From Bryum argenteum (lineage: Eukaryota > Streptophyta > Bryopsida > Bryales > Bryaceae): DNA of 64,000 nt. Location: contig CM073322.1 in assembly GCA_037043015.1 (NCBI GenBank), positions 31,243,864-31,307,863 on the forward strand, given 5' to 3'. The notes under the pieces are model-generated. The model was given only the letters and a program-made list of their open reading frames with translations. It was not told the DNA's origin and ran no database searches. The translations under genes and the position numbers were made by a program. This document shows positions 34,118 to 43,411 of this stretch, piece after piece; the first letter of the stretch is position 1, and every line of letters begins with the position of its first letter.

Positions 34118-34650
34118 TTCTCATATTAATATATAGTTATATTAGCTTATATTAGTTACAATGGTGCATTCTTTCTCATCGCAATGTAGCCAACGCAAAT
34201 TAGAGTAGTATGACACTACTTCTAGAGATGATTTATCTATTTATAGTAAGATGATATATCCATTTCAATGTATTTCCATGGGATTATTTCCTTCCATTGG
34301 TGTTGTGATAATTTTATTTCCCTATAGAAATTAATATGTCCTTTGATCGGATTACTTCTTATATATATTTTTCTTTAAAGTAATGATATTCATCATGCAT
34401 AATACTTTTTGGTCCTCGAAGCTTGCAATCTATGACTCGAGTAATGAGATGTGAAGTAGTCTCAATATACTTTCCGTCTCAAAATAATGAATATTAATGA
34501 TCAACAAATATATTAATAGAATTTTTGGTATCGAGGGTTCAAATTACATTCTTTTGTTGGGTTCATTCGAGTCTCATTTTCAATTGAGTCTCATTTTACT
34601 TGACACCAGATTTACTATTTTTAACCACCGATTTAAATTGAGATTGCAAA
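34118..34650. other. 3' flank of the transposase-like gene up to the right end of element A
   Basis: AT-rich, no gene. GTCTCAAAATAATGAATAT at 34474 is a second, partial copy of the end sequence found at 34651, in the same orientation, so the terminal region holds sub-terminal repeats. Confidence 0.5.
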
Positions 34651-34677
34651 TTGTCTCAAAATACTTAATATCCCCTT
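34651..34677 (-). repeat. Right terminal inverted repeat of element A
   Basis: It begins TTGTCTCAAAATA and ends AATATCCCCTT, complementary to 14121-14147 at 24 of 27 positions. The direct repeat CCAATATGAATG follows immediately (34678-34689). Confidence 0.7.
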
Positions 34678-34861
34678 CCAATATGAATGTCTTCCATTGA
34701 AACAACTTCCGCTTTAATTGATTGTTAGTTAGATTCTTTGTAAGCTTATTCTTTTAATAGTCTTCTATTGAACAGCTTCCACTTTATTTTATTGTTAGTT
34801 TTATTCTATGTAGGCTTATTCTTTTAACATGAACAAGTATTAATGGTGGGTTTGCATACAG

Positions 34862-35835
34862 GTGTCTATCTGGAGAAATGCTCTTTAGATCACTCAGACG
34901 GATGTTTTGTGACATCGTCTCAAGATACTGCCATTGAATTATGGAAACTTTTTCCAACTCTTCCAAATTGTACATGCAAAGAAGTCTTGGAGAGAAAAGG
35001 GGTCGGTGTGGGATGGAAAAGTGGAAACAAACGGCCAATGAGTAAGACAGTAAAGGCATACCTTACAGAATATTGGAGGAAAAAAGGGCTGATGAATGAG
35101 GAGAGCGGACATCAATTCAAGGACGAGATTGAAAAAATGTCATTTTTGATCCACAGGGGAACACACTATAAGATGAATGATTTAGTAGTGGTTAGGCCTG
35201 ATGGGGTGGAGGAGTGCGAAGAGATGGACTACTTATCTTGGACTTGGAAGGCTAAGATAATGAGTATTTTTGTACATGAGTTCATGGGAGTACATGAAGT
35301 TTTTTTCCGTGCTAAGTATTTTGACCAAGTACCATCAAGTGAAGGAAGCTGCTCAGCAAAACAGTCCGAGCTCTCTTTTATGAGAATCTTAAAATCAAAC
35401 CCTCGGCAACACTATGGAGATGATACACGACCTGTCAACCAATTGCTTCACAAATTCATTAGACACCCGATACCTAATAGGAAAGATGCAATAGTGGCTT
35501 ATGAACTATGTGATCTTAGTGTCAGGTCTCACTTGCTCTCAGATGGTCATAGAAGTGTTCTACCACCTTGGCCTGAAGTTGAGAAATTATATTGGTTTGA
35601 AGCAAGTCAGGGTTTAGGGAAGTTCAATTTAGGTGTCGTGAGACGGGTGTCACTGCCGAGGCACTTACAAATTGAAGAAGAAGCTGGAGAGGTTGAGGAA
35701 GATCAAAATCATGATCCATATATAGGGTTGGTTCATATAAGTCAATTGAGGAAAATTGTAGGCAAAGAAAGGGAATATCAAGCATCGTCTGAAAGGACTT
35801 TCCTCTTTCGTGGAGATGCCTTGGAGAGTACGTGA
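34862..35835 (+). CDS. Last exon of the CACTA transposase gene, displaced 20.9 kb by element A
   Basis: After acceptor GCATACAG the frame reads (G)VYLEKCSLDHSDGCFVTSSQ, then LWKLFPTLPNCTCKEVLERK, a segment with THYKMNDLVVVRPDGVEECE and WTWKAKIMSIF, and an acidic C-terminal part ending at a TGA at 35835 (or a donor at 35828). The phase-1 start joins the phase-1 end at 13995 (HGVE|G) without a gap. This region resembles the C-terminal part of plant Tnp2 proteins, where a hydrophobic beta-rich segment follows the DDE core. It could be a tail from another CACTA copy, but matching phase and the bounded insert make a single split gene more likely. About 70-bp duplicated words (34683-34757 and 34760-34828) lie in the intron just before it. 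Confidence 0.6.
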
Positions 35836-35935
35836 TGTCAAATTATCACGTGACAGGAATCAAGAAGGGTATTCCCATCTCATGGGGATTTTTGTGAGTG
35901 AGTTGCACTGGAGGTGTCTTAGGTTGAAGAGTGAG

Positions 35936-36128
35936 ATGGAGTTTGCGGTGGGGGCTTGCAGTGGAGGGGCGAGGGTTGGGTCGCTGCAATTGGCGGATGG
36001 TGTGCAGATCGAGACGCCGGGGTTGTTGCAGCTCACGCAGAAGGGGCTGCCCGCCACCATTCCACAGGACATGCTCCTGGACTTGCATCCAGATGCTCGT
36101 CTGTGCCAGTTCACGCCCTTACACTTGT
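35936..36128 (+). pseudogene. First exon of a QTRT2-like (queuine tRNA-ribosyltransferase accessory subunit) gene
   Basis: ATG 35936 opens MEFAVGACSGGARVGSLQLA, then IETPGLLQLTQKGLPATIP and LCQFTPLHL before donor CACTT|GTAAAT. The pattern (charged start, GGARVG, IETPGLL, TxKGLP, LxPLHL) is that of the N-terminus of the plant subunit-2 homologue, which helps insert queuine into tRNA. No further exons of this gene are found; PreP-type exons follow within 165 bp. It is therefore a lone captured or duplicated exon. The GC content is much higher than its flanks. The assignment rests on remembered family sequence. Confidence 0.5.
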
Positions 36129-36290
36129 AAATATGTCGAAGTGATCGTGAAGGTTATATGTTTTTTGTTACTTACAGTGTAACGCTTTTCTTTCGTTGTT
36201 GTTGTCTTTCGTTGTTGTTGTTTTTACTTGTTAGGTCTCAGATCATTTGTAACGGAGCAATATGCTTACTTTCGCATTCTGCTATAACAG

Positions 36291-36850
36291 GTTGGACAGA
36301 TGAAGGGAAGCACGATACTTCGACATGATTTATTCACGAATGATGTGTTGTATACCGAAGTTGCTTTTGACATGCGTACAGTGAAAGCAGAGCTGCTTCC
36401 TCTCGTTCCCCTCTTCTGGCAAGTCTTGAATGGAGGTGCTAGTCTCGAATGGAGGGTGTAGTTACCGGGTGGGAGTAGCATTTGTCCATTTGAGATGAGA
36501 AGGTTGTGGATAGTGACTAAACACATCGTACGTTTATTGCAGATTCGAAAGGAAAGGTGCTCCAGGATGTCAAGTTCGATGACCAAGGCCGCTTCAAACA
36601 GTTTGTTCTGCAAAGCAAGTCTCGAATAGAGGTGCTAAGTCTATTACCCTTTGACAATTTACCAATTCATTTCTGGGCGGTTGTTTTTGTGAGGCTATTA
36701 TGGTACTCCACTGTCATGAAACTAATATATCGGATTTTTTTTTTCATGCAGCCGGGATAACGGGCGGAGGTCATAGTGTTGCCGCAGCACGTCTAGATGC
36801 GAAGCTCAACTCCTCATGATGGGTTAGCGAGAATGGGAGGACTCATGTAA
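36291..36850 (+). pseudogene. Presequence protease (PreP, M16C) gene fragment
   Basis: Three exons are visible. From 36291, after acceptor TATAACAG, comes STILRHDLFTNDVLYTEVAF then KAELLPLVPLFWQ, with a deletion before GGSSICPF. From about 36542, after TTTATTGCAG, comes GKVLQDVKFDDQGRFKQFVL and QSKSRIE. After a further intron, from 36752, GITGGGHSVAAARLDAKLNS precedes a stop within the expected GWVSE context. Order and content match the middle of plant PreP, the organellar zinc metalloprotease that degrades targeting peptides. The catalytic HxxEH part is absent. In-frame stop, internal deletion and missing ends make it a pseudogene, probably carried here by a transposon. Confidence 0.8.
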
Positions 36851-37670
36851 CTACACCCTCACTTGTCAAAGCTCTTGTGATTCTTTCGATGTCTGTTGAA
36901 TCGAACTCCATATGTTACCTGCGCGATTCTTGAGGATCCGGAAAAAGGGTGGATGAAGATTGGCCCTCAGTAGCCGAATTATTGTTGTTTCCTTGAGATA
37001 ACCCCTTCAAAACTTGAAAGTTGCTTGTGATGTTGGAAGGTGTCACATTAGTCTTACAAGCATAACATATGCTAATAAGTATAAAAATGCAAATATAAGA
37101 AAACATAGGCATATGCCTATTGAGAGTTGCATAAAGAAAAACAACTCCAAACCTATTTTCGAGGTCGGTGTGGGGCTTTAAGTGTTGAATGCATAGTCCA
37201 AAATTGTGTCCTCATCCAAGGGTTGCAAGTTGTGCTCACCCTTTGATCAAGAATAACTCCAAATCTATTGTGTATTGTTTTGAATAGAGTGTTGGTTAAA
37301 CCTACCTCACGGAAAATTACACTCTTACATAGTGACAAAAAATTAGGGAGGTAGTTCTGCGTTCATCTTTTAAATTAAAAATTATGATATCACTTGTAAT
37401 TGGCTTACAATGGTAAAACATGCTTAATATTTGAAAATCCTAAAATGAAATTTTCCTTCACTAAAATGCATGCCATTAATTCATCCTTTCTTGAATGGAT
37501 TTGCAAATTTTATCACAAAATTAGACTTGATTTGGAACCCAACCCAAGTGATTTCGTCAAAAATGGAGTACGGATGAAGAACTTCACGTGAACTAAAATG
37601 TAATTCCCTATTATCACTTGAAATTTGGAAAATGATAGTATCTTTCCTACAATAGAAACGAACAAAGTCA
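36850..37670. other. Spacer without a recognisable gene
   Basis: AT-rich with short frames only. No exon of PreP or QTRT2 could be found here on either strand. Confidence 0.5.
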
Positions 37671-37672
37671 CT

Positions 37673-38425
37673 TCAACTTTGTTTCCCTATACAAAAATGT
37701 ATGAAAATGCCCTGCAAGAAAAACGAAAAATTTCCCTTCAATGTTAATGTGCAAGTTTCCTGTGAAAATACAAAAATGTATGAAACTCCCCCGAGAAAAA
37801 CAAACAATTTTCCTTCAATATTAATGTGAAAGTTTCCTATATGAAAATGCCCCGCAAGAAAAACAAACAATTTCCTTCGATGTTTATGTGCAAGTTTCCC
37901 TATATGATAATTCCTTCGAGAACTAAAATGCAATTTCCTCTTATCACTTAAAATTGTGGGAAATAATAGTATCTTCCCTATAATAAAAACGATCCATTTC
38001 CCTCTAATATAATATCTTTTAAAATATCCCTACAAGGAAACATTCCAACATAGGGAATACATACAAACTAGGAAAAGACATAGGGAAAACGTGATAAATC
38101 TCCGAAACATACACAGGGAAAATGAAAAAAGCTCCTTGTGAAGGTTCTCCATCTCCAAACTCTCATTCTCCATTAATTTTCCACTTTGTTTTCATGGTTC
38201 CCATCATTTATTCTCGCTTCCCCATCCCCAACTCTTGTTCTTGATTCCCATAATTCGTTCCCGTCCTCCGTTCCTAGTTTCCAATTCTTGTCCCTCGTTT
38301 CCACCATTTGTTCTCAGTTCCCAAAACTAGTCTCAGGTTGCCTCATACTATCACTCACTTGTTCTCTCCTCCCATTTAAATGTTCCACACTCCTTGTCCT
38401 TTCGACTCCTTGTTATATTATTGGG
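37673..38425 (-). repeat. Second copy of the GGGAAA/TTCTCC repeat family
   Basis: Words such as AAAAACGAAAAATTTCCCTTC and TTAATGTGCAAGTTTCC recur three to four times at 37690-37900, as the complement of the 5330-5560 repeat. Bases 38130-38420 (CTCCATCTCCAAACTCTCATTC, CGTTCCCGTCCTCCGTTCC) match the character of 5040-5165. It is probably an old copy of the same mobile family. Confidence 0.5.
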
Positions 38426-38429
38426 ATTT

Positions 38430-39640
38430 CATAAAACTTTTAATAATAATTAAATACCAATTTTCAAAACTCTTCATTTGAACTCCTCAAAACTCTTCAT
38501 GTTGTGTATACATGACAAGATGATGACCATGACTATGACAATGTATATATGGATTGCCAAGGATGGAAGGTAACTATTCTTTCGTACGTATAAAGAGAAA
38601 AAAAAATAAAATTATTAATCAAAATATTATTTTGCTCTAACATATGTATGATGAGTTCCAATTTGCATTCTTTAAGACCTTTGAGAAAAAATTACTTCAA
38701 AGTATTTGACTCTAAGTCAAAAAAGGTTGAAGTGATAATTGCCTTTCTCCTACACGTGTAGCATGGTTGTTAGTAGGTTTCGTCTCAAATTTTTAGTGAA
38801 ATCTTTGATTCTATATTGAATGATAAACTTGTACCAAGTAGTATCCCTTATCTTTTATAAATATTACATAAGTCAAGAGGTAAGTACAAAAATTAGAACT
38901 CTTGCCAATGAAAGAGAAAAATTCCAAGGACACGCAAGGTTTGATGGCCTTAGAATCCCCATCTTAAGGGGAATTGCACGAATGACCATAAATGTTGTCA
39001 TATAGAAAGGGAAAGGGTTACCTCTAGTTGTGATCTACGTTTGGGTTTTAGAATGTTGAGAAAAGACCCATAAAAATAAAAAGAGGTCCTATACCCCATT
39101 ATCCAGTTTGAAAATTCCAAAAATCTACCTTAGAGGTCTCCACCCTCCACAATGAATTGTTGTAAACTACTCCTTCAATTAAGTCTTAGAGAAAGGGATA
39201 CGAAGGGGTAAAGAAGTCCTCTAACTAAATTTCATTGTATAATTGATTTAAAATCCCAAATACCATACTCCTAGTAAGAAGAAATTGGAGCCACAAGCCC
39301 CATTTTTAAATTCATAATCATCAGAGATGGCCTTGGCGGTTCCGAAGGGAAAAGTTGTAAAAATTCACAAGAAAAATACCCTTTGGCAAGGGCAGGTCCG
39401 GAAAAGGCTTGTAAGGGCGAATCACTGTGATCTCTTCAAACCTCCCAATATCCCAATATTTTCATGAAAAGATCTGGTCCCTGCTTGACCAGCTCCCTGA
39501 CCATTTGAAATGAGCAACTTCAGTCTCCACTCAAAGTGCCCATCAGCGATTGCACCCATGCACGGTTAAGTTGTGCGGGAGGCATCTCCGAGCAGGTGCT
39601 TTTCGCTTTTTCGTTTCTTGTCTAGAGAAACTGTTTCGTC
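38430..39640. other. Upstream region of the GARP gene
   Basis: AT-rich to 39300, then balanced. No gene is seen. The frame is open upstream of the ATG at 39645 back to 39573 (MREASPSRCF), so a longer N-terminus is possible. Confidence 0.4.
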
Positions 39641-39644
39641 CCTA

Positions 39645-41730
39645 ATGGCTGAGCCGACGCCGAAGCCGACGCGCGATGATCCGGATGCAGTTGATCCGGA
39701 CGATTTCTCCGGTTTGGATATGATCATGGACATCGACCTTTTCGACCAAGTCCATGGCGAATCCAGTAAGTTACTGTCAACCCTCATACTACGATTTGCT
39801 GAAACTGTTTCGCAGCTTTTTTGCAGCGAACCTGATACCCTGATGATCCTGTCTACAGGCGCTCAGCAGGAGCGGGGGTTCGTGCTTCCTGCATCACACG
39901 CACTTCCATCACTTCCATCACTAGATGGATCGGGGCTGATGACTTCGAACCCTTCGGAAGGTGTTGCACACCAAAATATGCCCCAAAACACACATGTGAG
40001 TTTCAATCTCATTCTCAGTTCTCAGTTTTTTCTCATATTTTTCCAACTGGCATTCTTGCTATGCTTTTTCGATAGAAACCTCCTGTGACCAATCATTTCA
40101 TTCTTTGATCTGATTCCGAGTCTATCCCAGATGTCTGAGTTGGTGGCACCTCCTTATTCCACGATTCCCCACGATCCTATCGGCTTGCCCTCCGCGGTAC
40201 TGCCAGCCTCTGCCGATCCAGAAGACATAGTGCATACTCCGAAGGTAGAAATCTAGACGTGACTTTTCGAATTGTATCTTCATTCTACAAATGCTTTTTC
40301 GATTCAATGCTCCTCTTACCATTCACCTTAATGCTTAATCTGATTCAGAGTCCATCCCAATTACATGCATTGCACGTCGCACCCATGACTCCCGGCGATC
40401 TTGTGGATGTTCCCTTTCCGGCCCTACCAGTCTCTGGAGATCAAGAAGACACAGATTTCACCCCAAAGGTACGATATCGGACGTGGCCTTCCAAATTGTC
40501 TCTGCAGATGGTTTTTAATGAAATGCTTTTCCACGTACCTGTTTACTTTCTTATGTGCAGATGGTCCTTGAGCTTAAAGCCAAGATCGAGGGCCCAAAGA
40601 AGACTCGGGTCAGAAGTAGTGCAAGTAGCCGCCTCATTGATCAGAAACTGTGGCCAGAGTTGGAAACCCCTTTCAAGAAATCTGAGAAGAATCTCAGCTC
40701 GAAGCCCGTGGAGAGTGAAGGTTAGTGGAATCTTTTCTATTTCTGCAATCTAGATGGTTCTGCACTTTCCACTGAAAAATGTAAGTCTTACTGATTGTAG
40801 CATGCTGTGTCAGTTCCTGGATTTTACGTTTCAGATTCTCAGGGATGAATTAATACAAGTTTGTTTGGACTTTGATTTATGTCAAAGAGAATGAAACAGA
40901 CGAGAGGCCTGCCCAGATCCGCAAACCTCCAGCTCGTGTTGACTGGACTAAAGATCTCCAGAATAGGTTCGACGAAGCTCTTGCCAAACTTGGAGGCATC
41001 GACAACAAGGGTTTGTCCACAGAGCCTTTCTGCATTCGAATTTTCCATGTTTTGATTCTCTTTATTGATTCTGCTGATAATAGACTTCCCCCAGGAGTAT
41101 GTTGTTGAGCTCTTCATGAATGATTTTCAGCATACTCACATGGTGTATTGTCCAGAGGCAACCCCAACGAACATGCTAGTCGTGATGAACTGCAAGCACA
41201 TGACAATGCAACATGTGAGGAGTCATCTTTCCAAGCGCCGGGCCGAAAAGTCGTCGCCCCCCCTGAACAATAAAAGTGAGAACGAAAGCCACAGATCGTC
41301 TCTGCTGAAGGCGACTGGCCAGAATTCAGGACTTCGAGGAGCTTCGAATGCTGGACCTCCAGGAGCTTCAAATTTTGAACCTCCAGGAGCTCCGACTTCT
41401 GGACCTCCAGGAGCTCCGACTTCTGGACCTCCAGGAGCTTCGACGTCTGGACCTCCAGGAGCTTCGACTTCCGGACCACTTCGACTTCGATTTCCAGGAG
41501 ATTCGTCGTAAGTATCCCAATACTTCTCGATATATATGTTTAACCCTGTCTGTGAATGTGCTACAAGAAAGAATTGGTAACTAAGTTGCGATAAGATGAG
41601 TGATTTGTCTGTTTGCAGTTATTTCGATCAAATGGATCCGCAAGAGCGTGCCATCGACTTTGCCAAGCAAATGGCATCGTTTGAAGGGATGCGGGATGCT
41701 GAAGGATCTTCGGTCCGCAGAACACCTTAA
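39645..41730 (+). CDS. GARP/G2-like Myb transcription factor, seven or eight exons, intact
   Basis: A plant-type nuclear DNA-binding protein. Exons fit together: 39645-39765, 39859-39995, 40131-40244, 40349-40468, 40561-40720, 40888-41010, 41084-41507, 41619-41730, all with GT-AG sites and an open frame to TAA. The N-terminus is acidic (DDPDAVDPDDFSGLDMIMDI), like an activation region. Exons 3 and 4 encode related segments, an exon duplication. The Myb-like domain starts KPPARVDWTKDLQNRFDEAL and AKLGGIDN and ends MTMQHVRSHLSKRR, matching W...LHxRFxxAxxxLGG...HVKSHLQKYR, but about 27 residues are inserted before the last helix (after VVELFMNDF). A tandem GPPGASTS-type repeat follows, then a short conserved-looking end (YFDQMDPQERAIDFAKQMAS). 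It is the only clearly intact host gene here. A broken copy lies at 1-720. Confidence 0.8.
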
Positions 41731-42960
41731 TATGTAATTTAAGACATTCTAAAGGCGACAGAGAGATGACTGGAAAGAAAATCAGAGGTGCTGTACTTGC
41801 ATTTGCAAAAGCATATGTAGATTCTATTTGTACATACAAAGTGTAAGCTTTTAACATTGCTTTCTTTACATTCCAATGTGGGTTAACTTGACAATGTACC
41901 CCACAATCTATAGTCGTGAAGTAAAATGATCTCTATGTTGTGTTTTTTGATAAGATCCACTTGCTATGCACTAATTCAATGAAACCTTGATATCATCAGC
42001 AGGTCAAGTATATTTCAAATCATTATGAAAACTTGAAAAAGGTACTCATGAAAATCAGATTTTACTTCATCACATGTATATACATTGCATTGAATACCAA
42101 CTCAATAATGTAGAATATCAAAAACTAAAATCTAAGACATCCATATTCCATAACACCAGAGTAATAATGTACCTATATATAACTATAGGCTTGCTTGGAC
42201 ATTGATACTCCACTCAATGGGTATTTTCTGAAGAATCTTGGTCATTTAGAATAAAAGAACTTGTTTTATCAACTCTTGCCATGTATTATCAACTCATTCA
42301 TTGACATAAATTTCTTGGAGCGAAAATCCAATTGGCTCTCTACTAGTGAAAATCACCGGTTTCCACATACTCATCAACCTGCATTGGAATTTGCAACCGT
42401 AATGCTTACTATAGTATAAACTCGACAAAAAAAATACCTATGAGAAGGGATCTCCATCCTTCCACGCTTGCAGCATCTTCACAAGCTTCCTATCATGGAA
42501 TTTAAGTACATCTAATTCCCTGAGCTTGCAGTAAGTAAGTGAAATCTTGAAGGAACATCTTCTAACTTGTAAGCCACCATGTACTGGGTGGAAGCACACT
42601 AGGGTGGATCAATATGTACGATACAGGATTTAAAATCCTGTAATTTGCATGTTCAAAGGCTATTATTGGTCCTTTTCACATTGTAGTCTTCAAATATTGT
42701 TATGGATTTGACATAATAGTAGCATGTTGATTACAAATCACTTGAGCTTTTTTGTAGAAAACATCTACAACCTTACACAAATGGCACTTTTTATTCATAA
42801 GAAATGTACGTTACGCTGTGTAACATTGACATATAGTACTAAAATGGGGGTAAATATAAATTGCCAAGTACTAAACAAATTAAAGGGTTAGAGAGAGGAT
42901 CTTCTAAGGCTTAAGATTTTGCATTCATACTCCCCAAAATGTCGTTCCCTCCTTACTATT
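41731..42960. other. 3' region of the GARP gene and spacer
   Basis: AT-rich sequence with no open frame of interest. The 3' untranslated region presumably ends within the first few hundred bases, but no clear signal was fixed. Confidence 0.4.
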
Positions 42961-42967
42961 TCTAGTG

Positions 42968-43085
42968 GTCAAAGTGCCCAAACTTTGACATGGTGTACAT
43001 CACCAAGAAATTAAAAAATTTTGAATTTTTTTTCGAGGATCCTATATAGAAAGCTTTCACCATGTCAAAGTTTGGGCACTTTGAC
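42968..43085. mobile_element. MITE-like inverted repeat (28-bp arms)
   Basis: Arms 42968-42995 (GTCAAAGTGCCCAAACTTTG and on) and 43058-43085 are perfectly complementary and enclose 62 bp of A/T-rich loop. Each arm also contains the inner inverted word CAAAGT...ACTTTG. No coding sequence. Target duplication is not obvious. Confidence 0.75.
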
Positions 43086-43411
43086 ATATCAAAAGTGGCA
43101 GATGCGATTTTGACGGCACTATCAAGTTGGATGCCGCCAGGAATGGAATTCCATTAATTTCTCATGCTGGCTTTGGCAGGCTTTTGAAGATACAATATGC
43201 TTTTCAACTTGGATCCGTTGCCTCGCGCGTCGTCTTCCTCCGATTTCTTTGATCTAGGGTTTTGGTTTTGCGCCTGCACACAAGCGCTACGAAGCAAAGT
43301 TGTGTGTCGCCGATGCCGGAGTTTGATGGGTGTGAATAGGGTTTCAATTGAGAAAAACGTACAGATCGTTGTTTTTGACCGTGGTTTCGACTGCTTCCAT
43401 AGTTTGCGGTC

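Larger units (their letters stand above)
14121..34677. mobile_element. Element A: giant TIR transposon (about 20.6 kb) inserted in the CACTA gene
   Basis: Inverted repeats of 27 bp (24 matches) bound the segment, and it lies exactly between the donor at 13996 and the acceptor at 34861 of a CACTA gene whose exon phases match across it. It carries a minus-strand ParB/DGQH-like plus methyltransferase-like gene (22646 leftwards), an FCP1-like gene and a further minus-strand exon, and a plus-strand GHTHEDID transposase-like gene (31307-34117). All copies of the TTATCCCCGG palindrome in the window are inside it. A nested AT-rich island (about 24.6-30 kb) lacks the palindrome and is probably a later insert. 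A 12-bp direct repeat (CCAATATGAATG, 14096-14107 and 34678-34689) abuts the right end exactly but lies 13 bp outside the left repeat. Confidence 0.65.

Noticed and set aside
9770..36780. CACTA-type terminal repeats (CACTATAGG near 9777, ATAGTG near 36770)
   Set aside because: No pair of matching inverted termini beyond five or six bases and no clear 3-bp target duplication could be shown.
41098..41131. A 34-base GTATG...TTTCAG segment in the GARP domain as an intron
   Set aside because: It is shorter than known functional plant introns, is not a multiple of three, and its removal breaks the frame to the SHLSKRR helix.
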